From JALZAI01 sp038212215 (lineage in GTDB: Bacteria; Actinomycetota; Actinomycetes; Mycobacteriales; Jatrophihabitantaceae), in the NCBI GenBank assembly GCA_038212215.1, contig JBBQUT010000052.1:1-20869 (forward strand): a DNA stretch of 20,869 nucleotides, written 5' to 3'. The notes beneath the pieces were generated by a model that was not told where the DNA came from, searched no databases, and saw nothing but the letters and a program-made list of their open reading frames with translations. Below are positions 6,557-13,338 of this stretch, in pieces. Position 1 is the stretch's first letter, and each line of letters opens with the position of its first letter. A program made the position numbers and the translations under genes.

Positions 6557-8344
6557 CTAGCCCACGAGCGCGGCGTAGCGGCCGGCGTCGGCGAGCAGGC
6601 GATCATGTGTGCCCGCCTCGACCACCCTTCCCTGATCGATCACCGCGATCTGGTCGGCGTGGCGGATCGTGGACAGCCGGTGCGCGATCGTGACCGTCGT
6701 GCGTCCCACCGAAAGGTCGTCGAACGCCTGTTGGACGGCGCGTTCGGTCTCGGTGTCCAGGGCGCTCGTCGCCTCGTCTAGGACGAGGATGCGCGGGTTG
6801 CGCAGCAGCGTGCGCGCGATGGCGATGCGCTGCTTCTCCCCACCCGAGAAGCGGTGCCCGCGGGAGCCGACGACGGTGTCATACCCGTCGGGCAGCCCGG
6901 CGATCAAGTCGTGAATCCGGGCCGCTCGCGCGGCGCTTTCGATCTCGGCGTCGGAGGCGTCCGGCTTCGCATAGCGCAGGTTCTCGCGGACGCTCGTGTG
7001 CAGCAGGTAGGTGTCCTGGCTGACCACGCCGACGATCGACGCGAGATCGCCGAGCGCCAGCTCGCGCAGGTCGACGCCGTCGATGGTGACCCTCCCGCCG
7101 GTTGGGTCGTACAGCCGGGCGATGAGCGCAGCGAGCGTGCTCTTTCCCGACCCCGTCTCGCCGACGAGCGCAAGACTGGTGCCGGCAGGAACGTCGAGGT
7201 CGATGCCGGCGACGGCCGCGGTGTCACTGCCCGGGTAGGCGAAGGTGACGTCCTCGAAGCGCAGGTGCCCGGTAATCCGTGCCGGGACGAGCGCGACCGG
7301 CTGGGCCGGGTCGGCCACCTCCACCGGCAGATCGAGGTATTCGAAGATGCGTGCGAACAGTGCCAGGCTGCTGGTGAGCGACACCCCGACTCCGAGCAGG
7401 CCCATCAGCGGACGGAAGAGCCCCGACTGCAACGCGGTGAAGGCGACGAGCGTGCCGATGCTCATCCGTCCTGCGGTGAACGGCAGGCCGGCGCTGAGGT
7501 AGATGACTGCGGGGATCGCGGCGAAAAGCACGCTCATCGAGGCCATCCGCCAGCGTCCGGCGAGTTCCGAGCGCAGCTCCAGATCGATCAGCCGGGCCGA
7601 CGACGCGGTGAAGCGTGCGATGAGTGACGGTGCCGCGCCCATCGTCTTGGCCAGGAGCACGCCGTCGATCGACAGACCCTCCTCGATCGTGACATTCAGA
7701 TCGGCGAGCTCGCGTTGGCGCTGGGCAGTGATTGCGCGGCGCATGCCGGCGACCTTGCGGGTCAGGTAGATCGCCGGCGGCATCACGACGAGCGAGACGA
7801 GCGAAAGCTGCCAGGACAGTGCGGCCATGGCGGTGGCGGTGGCGACGGCGGTGGTGAGGTTCGACGCGATCGACGTGGCGGTCGAGGTCACGACCGCTTC
7901 CATGCCGCCGATGTCGTTGGTGATGCGCGACTGGACTTCCCCGGTACGGGTGCGCGTGAAGAACGCCATCGATTGACGCTGCAGGTGGGTGAACACGTCG
8001 GTGCGCAGTCGGTGCATGACCTGCTGGCCGATTTTGGTGCTGATCCATGTCTGGAACACGCCGAGCGCCGCGGTCACGGCGGCGACCGCGACCATGCCGA
8101 TGACGAGCGCGACCAGCAGCCGCAGATCCTGTCTCGGTAGGGCGGTGTCAATGACCGCTCGCAGCAGGAACGGTGTGGCCATCGCCACGATCGACGACAC
8201 CACGATGATGGCGACGACGAATGCGAGCTGGCGGCGGTAGGCGGTGAACAGGCGCCCGATTCGGCGCAGCGACACCTCGCGCGCCTGCGCCTTCTCGACG
8301 GCCGTGGGCTTGCCTGGGGTACGGGACGGGCGTCCGCGATTCAT
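6557..8344 (-). CDS. ABC exporter half-transporter (fused membrane and ATPase domains)
   Basis: A 595-residue type IV (MsbA/multidrug-like) exporter subunit that should work as a dimer. Residues about 30-315 hold the transmembrane domain, with helices such as LAFVVAIIVVSSIV. The nucleotide-binding domain has Walker A GETGSGKST (about 391-400), signature FSGGEKQ (about 498, in place of LSGGQ), Walker B ILVLDEATSALD (about 520) and the H-loop in IAHRLSTI (about 554), so it should be ATPase-competent. I chose ATG 8344; a TTG five codons upstream (8359) keeps the frame but has no better ribosome binding site. It is divergent from a MarR regulator with a palindrome between them, the classic layout of a drug- or metabolite-responsive efflux pump. 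The substrate cannot be read from sequence. Confidence 0.93.
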   Translation of the reverse strand: MNRGRPSRTPGKPTAVEKAQAREVSLRRIGRLFTAYRRQLAFVVAIIVVSSIVAMATPFLLRAVIDTALPRQDLRLLVALVIGMVAVAAVTAALGVFQTWISTKIGQQVMHRLRTDVFTHLQRQSMAFFTRTRTGEVQSRITNDIGGMEAVVTSTATSIASNLTTAVATATAMAALSWQLSLVSLVVMPPAIYLTRKVAGMRRAITAQRQRELADLNVTIEEGLSIDGVLLAKTMGAAPSLIARFTASSARLIDLELRSELAGRWRMASMSVLFAAIPAVIYLSAGLPFTAGRMSIGTLVAFTALQSGLFRPLMGLLGVGVSLTSSLALFARIFEYLDLPVEVADPAQPVALVPARITGHLRFEDVTFAYPGSDTAAVAGIDLDVPAGTSLALVGETGSGKSTLAALIARLYDPTGGRVTIDGVDLRELALGDLASIVGVVSQDTYLLHTSVRENLRYAKPDASDAEIESAARAARIHDLIAGLPDGYDTVVGSRGHRFSGGEKQRIAIARTLLRNPRILVLDEATSALDTETERAVQQAFDDLSVGRTTVTIAHRLSTIRHADQIAVIDQGRVVEAGTHDRLLADAGRYAALVG

Positions 8345-8395
8345 GGTGGTGTTATCCAACGGGGTTCTCGACTTTCTGCTCTGTGATCCTTATGC

Positions 8396-8416
8396 TGAGG
8401 TTACCTCAAGATGAGG
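8396..8416. promoter_or_regulatory. Palindromic operator in the ABC transporter/marR divergent region
   Basis: TGAGGT-t-ACCTCA (8396-8408) is a perfect palindrome with one central base. Its right half, CCTCA (8404-8408), is paired again with TGAGG at 8412-8416, so three half-sites are interleaved. It lies between the two divergent starts and about 20 bp upstream of the marR -10 element, where MarR binding would repress both genes. Confidence 0.6.
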
Positions 8417-8435
8417 CTACAACAGGATTTGCTGA

Positions 8436-8441
8436 TACGCT
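8436..8441 (+). promoter_or_regulatory. Candidate -10 element of a leaderless marR transcript
   Basis: TACGCT matches the TANNNT pattern of actinobacterial -10 hexamers. Its last base is 7 nt before the G of GTG 8448, so transcription would start at or next to the start codon. No ribosome binding site precedes the GTG, as expected of a leaderless mRNA. Confidence 0.45.
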
Positions 8442-8447
8442 ATTCCC

Positions 8448-8900
8448 GTGGTCGAGGATCAACCCGCCGACCAGATCGAATCCCTCACAGATTCCTTCTG
8501 GCGGGTCGCCCGGACACTGCGGCACATGTCGCGGGCGAGCCTGGCGCCGTGGGATATCAACCCGTCCCATGCGCGCGCTCTGGGCGTGCTGCGCCGCGAC
8601 GGCGAGATGCGCCTGAGCAAGCTTTCCGACCACCTGCACATCGCCGCGCGCTCGGCGACCGAGGTGGTCGACGCGCTGCAGGAGCGCGGACTCGTCGAGC
8701 GCCGGCCTGATTCGCAGGACCGGCGGGCGACCCTCGTCGCGCTCACCGATCGCGGCCGGGGCGTCGCCGAGGCGATCCGGGCGGCGCGGGACGTCGACGC
8801 CGAGCGGCTTTTCGGTGCGCTGAGCGAGACCGAGCGTGCCCGCCTGGCCCCCATCCTGCGCAAACTCGCCGAACAGCCGGGGTACGGTCAGCACTCATGA
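8448..8900 (+). CDS. MarR-family transcriptional regulator
   Basis: A 150-residue protein starting at GTG 8448. A winged helix-turn-helix spans about residues 40-105: ARALGVLRRDGEMRLSKLSD, then helices ending in VVDALQERGLVERR, then the beta-wing with DRRATLVALT (91-100). Flanking helices (8-30, 105-145) form the dimer interface typical of MarR. It should bind the palindrome at 8396-8416 and repress the divergent ABC exporter and itself, with release by an unknown ligand. The stop overlaps the next gene's ATG by 4 bp, so the downstream small protein and F420 oxidoreductase are probably in the same transcript and respond to the same signal. Confidence 0.92.
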   Translation: MVEDQPADQIESLTDSFWRVARTLRHMSRASLAPWDINPSHARALGVLRRDGEMRLSKLSDHLHIAARSATEVVDALQERGLVERRPDSQDRRATLVALTDRGRGVAEAIRAARDVDAERLFGALSETERARLAPILRKLAEQPGYGQHS

Positions 8901-9094
8901 GCGAGGAGCCGGACGAGCACCGGATCGACGGACGCGCCACGCTTACCCCCGAGGAGCGCTCGGCCGGCAGCGACGATGCGCGTCGGCAGGCGGAGATCAT
9001 CCTGGAGGACTCCGACGAGCGCACGGAGGACCCGGTGGGGACCAAGCACGCGTCCAGTCAGACGCCTGATGACCAGGATCAACATGTCGACTGA
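8897..9094 (+). CDS. Small acidic conserved hypothetical protein
   Basis: A 65-residue, strongly acidic, cysteine-free protein. Its ATG (8897) overlaps the marR stop as ATGA, so translation is probably coupled. The segment GRATLTPEERSAGSDD followed by QAEIILEDSDERTEDP resembles a widespread actinobacterial family of small, probably disordered proteins with no known function. No membrane segment or metal site is visible. The last 11 nt overlap the start of the next gene. Expression together with marR and a flavin/F420-type reductase suggests a stress-linked role, by inference only. Confidence 0.7.
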   Translation: MSEEPDEHRIDGRATLTPEERSAGSDDARRQAEIILEDSDERTEDPVGTKHASSQTPDDQDQHVD

Positions 9095-9506
9095 TGCGCA
9101 ACGCGCAATGCTGAGCGAAGTGCACAATGGGGTACTCGTCACGATCAAGACCGACGGTCGGCCGCAGCTGTCGAACGTGAGCCATACCTACGACGCCGGC
9201 GCCGGCTTGATCCGAGTGTCGATCACCGCCGACCGCGCGAAGGCACGCAATCTGGCTCGGGACGCGAGAGCGAGCTACCACGTCACCAGCGCGGACTTCT
9301 GGCGGTGGGCGGTCGCCGAGGGCACCACCGAGCTGACGCCGGTTGCCTCCGATCCGCACGATGCGACCGTCGAGGAACTCATCGAGGTGTACCGCCTGAT
9401 CAGCGGGAGCGAGCATTCCGACTGGAACGAGTACCGCGCGGCGATGGTGCGCGATCGCCGCCTCGTGGTCCGCCTGTCCATCGAGCGGAGCTACGGCTCG
9501 GGCTGA
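9084..9506 (+). CDS. PPOX-class F420-dependent oxidoreductase
   Basis: A 140-residue protein from ATG 9084, with CAGGA centred about 9 nt upstream; an in-frame ATG at 9069 has no site of its own. The body GVLVTIKTDGRPQLSNVSH, then IRVSITADRAKARNLARDAR and YHVTSADFWRWAVAEGTTEL, is the split beta-barrel of the pyridoxamine-oxidase-like family. More specifically it is the Rv1155-type subgroup that binds deazaflavin F420. These enzymes reduce small unsaturated or quinone-like compounds with F420H2. Last gene of the marR transcript; its 3' end overlaps the convergent phosphoesterase gene by 16 bp. F420 rather than FMN as cofactor is assigned by family resemblance. Confidence 0.85.
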   Translation: MSTDAQRAMLSEVHNGVLVTIKTDGRPQLSNVSHTYDAGAGLIRVSITADRAKARNLARDARASYHVTSADFWRWAVAEGTTELTPVASDPHDATVEELIEVYRLISGSEHSDWNEYRAAMVRDRRLVVRLSIERSYGSG

Positions 9507-10018
9507 TCGTCGGTTGCGATCTCATCGAGGGTGCGCCCGGACAGCACGGACTCCGGGAACTGCGCAACCGGGTCGTAGGACGGATCGGCGTACGCGTCGG
9601 CCTTTTTGATCAGCAGCCAGGTCTCGTGCTGCTGGTCGGGTAGCCGGATCAGCGTCCATCCGCCGCGCAGTTTCTGGCCGTTCAGCTGCACCGATAGCCG
9701 CCCGCGCGCCAATGCAGCCGCCGCGACGATCGGATCGCCGGCGACGCGGCTGGTGGTTGTATAGTCGCCCCGATCCCATACGAGGACGGTGCTACGTCCG
9801 AACGCCCCTTCCACCGTTTCGTGGCTGAGGTCGTGGTCGTCGGTGCGGATCGCCATGCGCCGCACCCGCGAATCGGTTGACGGTCCCTTCGGCACCGCCC
9901 ACGACACAAGCACGCCCTCGATCTCGAGCCGGAAGTCGAAGTGATCGGCCGTGGCGAGATGGTGCTGCACGACGAACCGTCCGGTCATGGCGTCAAGTGT
10001 CTGATATCGCTTGATCAT
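9491..10018 (-). CDS. Stand-alone LigD-type 3'-phosphoesterase domain protein
   Basis: A 175-residue protein matching the phosphoesterase (PE) module of bacterial NHEJ ligase LigD, which trims 3'-phosphates and 3'-ribonucleotides at broken DNA ends. FVVQHHLATADHFDFRLE (16-32) supplies the conserved His and the H-x-D-x-R motif (H26, D28, R30). SWAVPKGPS (39-47), the DDHD stretch with H62, and VLVWDRGDY (about 78-86) follow the family order. No ligase or primase domain is attached. ATG 10018 is chosen because the domain starts soon after; the frame extends to a TTG at 10057. It is the last gene of the minus-strand operon, 42 nt after the glycosyltransferase stop, so either it has hitched a ride there or the operon includes a repair link. 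Confidence 0.88.
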   Translation of the reverse strand: MIKRYQTLDAMTGRFVVQHHLATADHFDFRLEIEGVLVSWAVPKGPSTDSRVRRMAIRTDDHDLSHETVEGAFGRSTVLVWDRGDYTTTSRVAGDPIVAAAALARGRLSVQLNGQKLRGGWTLIRLPDQQHETWLLIKKADAYADPSYDPVAQFPESVLSGRTLDEIATDDQPEP

Positions 10019-10060
10019 TGGCCGCAGTGCAGCGCCGGGCCGCTGCAGAAGGGGCAACGA

Positions 10061-10774
10061 TCACGTCAGTTCGGCGTGGACGGGGTCGCCGGACGCGAGT
10101 CCCCGCAGATAGCTGGATAAGCCGTGCGGCGCGCGAGCGTGCAGCCGGACGCTGGTGAGCACCGGCAGCCGCGCCGTGCTGACGATGCGCACATCGCTTT
10201 CGGCCTCCGCCCGGGCGGCAAGAGCGACATCCTCGCTGTGGACGAGCTCGGGCCACCCGCCCAGGCGCAGGTAGACGTCGCCGCGGATGCCGAAGTTCGC
10301 GCCATGAACGTGCGGGTGCCCTTCGACAAGCAGGTGCGCGGCGTGCCACGCGGCGGCGATGGCCGGACGTAATCCGGGCCCGGGCGTCACCGTTCCCAGC
10401 AGCACCTGCGTGCCGCTGACGGCCTGCTCGAGCATGCCGCTCAACCAATGTGACGGCACGTAGGTGTCGGCGTCGGTGTTGGCCAGCCAGATCCGTTCCG
10501 GCGCGCTACTGCCGCGCAGCACGTGGTCGGCACCGGCCCGGCGCGCCGACCCGACCGAATGCGCGGCGATCCGGACGATCTCGACCCCGGCCGCGCCGGC
10601 CGCGATCTGCTCGCTGGCGTCGCGGCAGTCATCGAGCACCACGACGACACGAACCACGATTCCTGGCGAGCTGTGCAGCACTTTCGTGCGGGCCGCGGCG
10701 ATGTGCTCCAGGCACCGTCCCAGATGGTCGGCTTCGTTGGCGACCGGGACGACGACGGCGATTTCGGTGATCAC
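10061..10774 (-). CDS. Glycosyltransferase family 2
   Basis: A 237-residue GT-A-fold glycosyltransferase. IAVVVPVANEADHLGRCLEH (5-24) is the nucleotide-sugar binding start, VVVVLDDCRDAS (43-54) follows, NTDADTYV (99-106) contains the D-x-D metal site, and GWPELVHSEDVALAAR carries the ED that supplies the catalytic base. No membrane helices are evident, so it is probably cytosolic or peripherally bound. The start codon is GTG at 10774, overlapping the stop of the PIG-L/methyltransferase gene as GTGA, which implies translational coupling. The open frame extends upstream to 11299, but that part is antisense-like shadow of the neighbour. Sugar donor and acceptor are unknown. Confidence 0.9.
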   Translation of the reverse strand: MITEIAVVVPVANEADHLGRCLEHIAAARTKVLHSSPGIVVRVVVVLDDCRDASEQIAAGAAGVEIVRIAAHSVGSARRAGADHVLRGSSAPERIWLANTDADTYVPSHWLSGMLEQAVSGTQVLLGTVTPGPGLRPAIAAAWHAAHLLVEGHPHVHGANFGIRGDVYLRLGGWPELVHSEDVALAARAEAESDVRIVSTARLPVLTSVRLHARAPHGLSSYLRGLASGDPVHAELT

Positions 10775-12102
10775 GTCACGATTCCTTCCAGACCGGCGAC
10801 GGAGACCGGCGCGAGCGACCACACGTCCAGCAGGAAGTCGTCCTCTTCGTGGCGGACGAGCCGGTGCAGACCCGCGCCGAGGGCGGTATGCACCTCGGGG
10901 GCGCTGTGCGGGTGATCGGCAGCGGCGTGGCGCCAGTGACACGCGACGACGAACCCGTCCCTCGTGAGCGAGCCCGACACGCGGCGGGCGAGCACGTCGA
11001 GATCGGCACAGTAGTAGCCGACCTCGCTGAGCACGACGAGATCGAACGACCCGTCGGGCCAGTCGTCGGGGATGCGCCGCTGTTCGACCGACGTTGCTCC
11101 GAGCCGCGCACGTGCCTGCCGGACGGCGGCCGCCGCGCCGTCCCAGGCGACCAGTTCGGTGCATCGCTCGCGCAGCAGCACCGAAAGTTCGCCGGTAGCG
11201 CAGCCGGGTTCGAAGACGCGCTGGAAGTGCCGTCGTGGCAGCACTCCCATGAGCAGGTTGCGCTTGCGCTGCTCGTAAAAGCGCTCGGCCAGTCCCCACG
11301 GGTCGTTGGATTGCGCGTAGAGCCGATCGAAATAGGCTGCCTCAGCCGCTGGCGCCGCCTGGATGACAAAGCACTCGAAATCGCGCTCGAAGTGGCGCAA
11401 CATCGGGGCCGGCAAGATCGCCTCGTCGCCTGGGGCGTCGGACAACGGTGTGTGCTGGGAGACGTGCTCGGCCAGGGCAGCCTGCTTCGCGGCCAACGAT
11501 TCGGCATCGAGGTCGATGCGGGCCAGCCGGTCCCAGGGCAGGTCGGCACCCGTCGGGTCGGCCCAGTGCCACGCCCAGATCGGGTACTGCCAGTGCGCGA
11601 CGCTGTACTCGCGAGCGAGTTCAGCCGTTACCGCCGCGCACGCCGCATGATCGCGATGCCGGTCCTCGAGCCACGGGGACGCGACCAGCGCACGTCCCGC
11701 GACGGCGTCGCGCAGACCGTCGGTGAGCGCACCCGCGACGGACGCAAGCCCGCCGTCGGGCAGACCGAGGAAGACGACTCGGGCGGACGGCGCGAGCCGC
11801 TCGATCGCCCGCCGCACCTCCGCGCGCCGAAGCACAGCGAGGTCCGCCGGCCGACGCGTCGGGGAGTCCGGATGTGAGGCTTCGCCGTCGCTGGCCACCA
11901 CCACGGTGATGTCGGCACCCCGCGTGGCGGCAGCGGCCATCAGCCCGCCGGCACCGAGCGATTCGTCGTCCGGGTGCGCGGCAATGACGGTGAGCCGATC
12001 GCCCGCGCCGGGCAACGACACGCGGGGCAGGTCCGCGAGCCGCTCGCCGCGCCACGCCCGTTCCGGGGTTCCGGCCGCACGGTGGTCGAAAGTCAGGGTC
12101 AC
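10771..12102 (-). CDS. PIG-L deacetylase fused to a class I SAM methyltransferase
   Basis: A 443-residue two-domain enzyme. Residues about 35-250 are a PIG-L/LmbE-like zinc N-deacetylase: AAHPDDESLG gives the H43-x-D45-D46 metal/catalytic motif, and DRHRDH (147-152) supplies the second zinc histidine region. Relatives remove N-acetyl groups from GlcNAc-containing substrates such as GlcNAc-inositol (MshB) or GlcNAc-PI. Residues about 255-440 are a NodS-like methyltransferase: YFDRLYAQSNDPWG (257-270), FEPGCATGE (297-305) as SAM motif I, and SFDLVVLSEVGYY (352-364). NodS methylates the free amine left after chitin-oligosaccharide deacetylation, so deacetylate-then-N-methylate is an attractive reading of the fusion. 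GTG 12102 overlaps the acyl-CoA dehydrogenase stop by 4 bp. Confidence 0.93.
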   Translation of the reverse strand: MTLTFDHRAAGTPERAWRGERLADLPRVSLPGAGDRLTVIAAHPDDESLGAGGLMAAAATRGADITVVVASDGEASHPDSPTRRPADLAVLRRAEVRRAIERLAPSARVVFLGLPDGGLASVAGALTDGLRDAVAGRALVASPWLEDRHRDHAACAAVTAELAREYSVAHWQYPIWAWHWADPTGADLPWDRLARIDLDAESLAAKQAALAEHVSQHTPLSDAPGDEAILPAPMLRHFERDFECFVIQAAPAAEAAYFDRLYAQSNDPWGLAERFYEQRKRNLLMGVLPRRHFQRVFEPGCATGELSVLLRERCTELVAWDGAAAAVRQARARLGATSVEQRRIPDDWPDGSFDLVVLSEVGYYCADLDVLARRVSGSLTRDGFVVACHWRHAAADHPHSAPEVHTALGAGLHRLVRHEEDDFLLDVWSLAPVSVAGLEGIVT

Positions 12103-13145
12103 GACGGATCCGCGGTCAAGACGGTGCGGCCCAGCTCAGCCAGATCCCGTTCGGCATGGTGCTGGCGCACGTACAGTTCCAGATCGGCGACCCGGCGCGC
12201 GTGTTGCTCGTCGAATGCGAGCGGAGCCGGGCCGAGAGCATGACCGACCTGCCGGATCGTCCGCTCGACGGCGTCGGCAACCACCGCGCGGACGCGCAGC
12301 GCCAGCAGCGCGCCGGCGGGGCCGTCGGCCGCGCCGGCGTCGACCGCAGTGGCGGCCTGTGCCAATACCGCGGCCGCGCCGTGCAGGGCGGCGTCGACGA
12401 TGCCCACGTGCAGGCCCGCAAGCTCGCCCGCCCGGCCGGTAGCGAAGTGTCGCAGCGAGTTCAGCAGGCCCAGCGCCCCGCCGTACCAGCACGCAGCCAC
12501 GCCCATACCGCCCCAGGCGAAACCGGAGCGCCGCAGGTACCAGCCGGGCTCGCCGACCGGCGTCGCAGGTGTCCCCGCGAAGTGGACGGGCGCGCTGGTG
12601 ATCTTGGCCAGGCCGCGCGCGACCCAGCGGCTGGGCGGGTCGACCCGCACGGCGGCATCGTGCAGATTGACGGCGTAGAGGCGGCGCTCAGCGCCGGCGT
12701 GTGCCGTGACGAGCGCGCTGTCCAGCGATCCCGCCAGCGAGCACCACGGCTTGGTGCCGGTGAGAGTCGTCGGCGCGCCCGATTCGTCGGCGTCCAGGCG
12801 CACGCCCGCAGCTTCGGCGGCGAACACCCCCCAGGTCCCGGGTGGCGGTGGTGCGCCGGACTCGTGCAGGACCGCGAGCGCGTCGCTGTGCGCCTCCAGG
12901 ACGCGCGCGGCGCTCAGATCCTGCTCACCGGCGGCCGCGAGCAGCGCCCAGCGCACTCCGGTGGCGCCACCGCCTGGCATCGGCAGGTCGTTCCCGAACC
13001 GCTCGGCGAAGTCCAGCGCGGCGTTGACATCGTTCGCGGCCGTCGTCGCAGCAACGACGAAGTCAGCCGTCCAGGCCGGCATGGCAAGACCGCCGGCGAC
13101 GGCGTCGAACGGGCGCGCGGGCGTCGCGCACGAATCCTTGATCAT
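12099..13145 (-). CDS. Acyl-CoA dehydrogenase-like flavoprotein
   Basis: A 348-residue protein beginning at ATG 13145 (MIKDSCATPARPFDAV). Features of the family are a helical N-terminal part, LTGTKPWCSLAGSLDSALVTA (middle beta-domain with the strand that contacts flavin), and a C-terminal four-helix region (GLLNSLRHFATGRAG to LELYVRQHHAERDLAELGR). I could not locate the usual catalytic Glu, and the protein is somewhat shorter than typical fatty-acyl dehydrogenases (about 380), so a non-beta-oxidation substrate is likely. The frame extends upstream to 13445 through a palindromic repeat; that extension is not coding. The start is supported only by a GGAAA at close spacing; Met22 is an alternative. 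First gene of the operon with PIG-L/methyltransferase and GT2. Confidence 0.82.
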   Translation of the reverse strand: MIKDSCATPARPFDAVAGGLAMPAWTADFVVAATTAANDVNAALDFAERFGNDLPMPGGGATGVRWALLAAAGEQDLSAARVLEAHSDALAVLHESGAPPPPGTWGVFAAEAAGVRLDADESGAPTTLTGTKPWCSLAGSLDSALVTAHAGAERRLYAVNLHDAAVRVDPPSRWVARGLAKITSAPVHFAGTPATPVGEPGWYLRRSGFAWGGMGVAACWYGGALGLLNSLRHFATGRAGELAGLHVGIVDAALHGAAAVLAQAATAVDAGAADGPAGALLALRVRAVVADAVERTIRQVGHALGPAPLAFDEQHARRVADLELYVRQHHAERDLAELGRTVLTADPS

Positions 13146-13156
13146 GTTTCCGCACA

Positions 13157-13223
13157 CCCGAGCGTCGCTTCGCTCGTTCGGGCAGCCAAGCTCGATAACA
13201 TTGGTTCGCTCACTGCGTTCGCT
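13157..13223. repeat. Palindromic REP-like element upstream of the acyl-CoA dehydrogenase-like gene
   Basis: CGAGCG-tcgctt-CGCTCG (13159-13176) forms a hairpin. On the minus strand a nearby block reads AGCGAACGCAGTGAGCGAAC, containing AGCGAAC twice. In translation these give SERSERTN and NERSDARVCG, a word pair that recurs in spurious actinobacterial ORFs and marks a dispersed intergenic repeat. It sits directly upstream of an operon start and may be read through into its 5' leader. Confidence 0.45.
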
Positions 13224-13296
13224 TACTGGTCGCGGGGACTCTGACGTCGCCTGCAACGGTTGTTCCGCCGGGCGCAACACTGATTCCGGTACCTGC

Positions 13297-13326
13297 AGAA
13301 CACCCTTCCCAGGAGTGCGGTGTGCT
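13297..13326 (-). terminator. Possible terminator of the monooxygenase operon
   Basis: On the minus strand AGCACACC and GGTGTTCT form an 8-bp stem with one mismatch around a 14-nt loop, starting about 12 nt after the monooxygenase stop at 13339. There is no following T tract, so it is only a weak candidate. Confidence 0.25.
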
Positions 13327-13338
13327 GAACAGGTGTGC

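Noticed and set aside
6854..7627. 257-codon plus-strand frame inside the ABC transporter
   Set aside because: Antisense shadow of a gene with a complete set of ATPase motifs.
10849..11877. 342-codon plus-strand frame across the PIG-L/methyltransferase gene
   Set aside because: Antisense shadow typical of high-GC DNA; the opposite strand has clear catalytic motifs.
12156..13244. 362-codon plus-strand frame across the acyl-CoA dehydrogenase-like gene
   Set aside because: Antisense shadow; the composition is the Arg/Gly/Ala-rich pattern of reverse frames.
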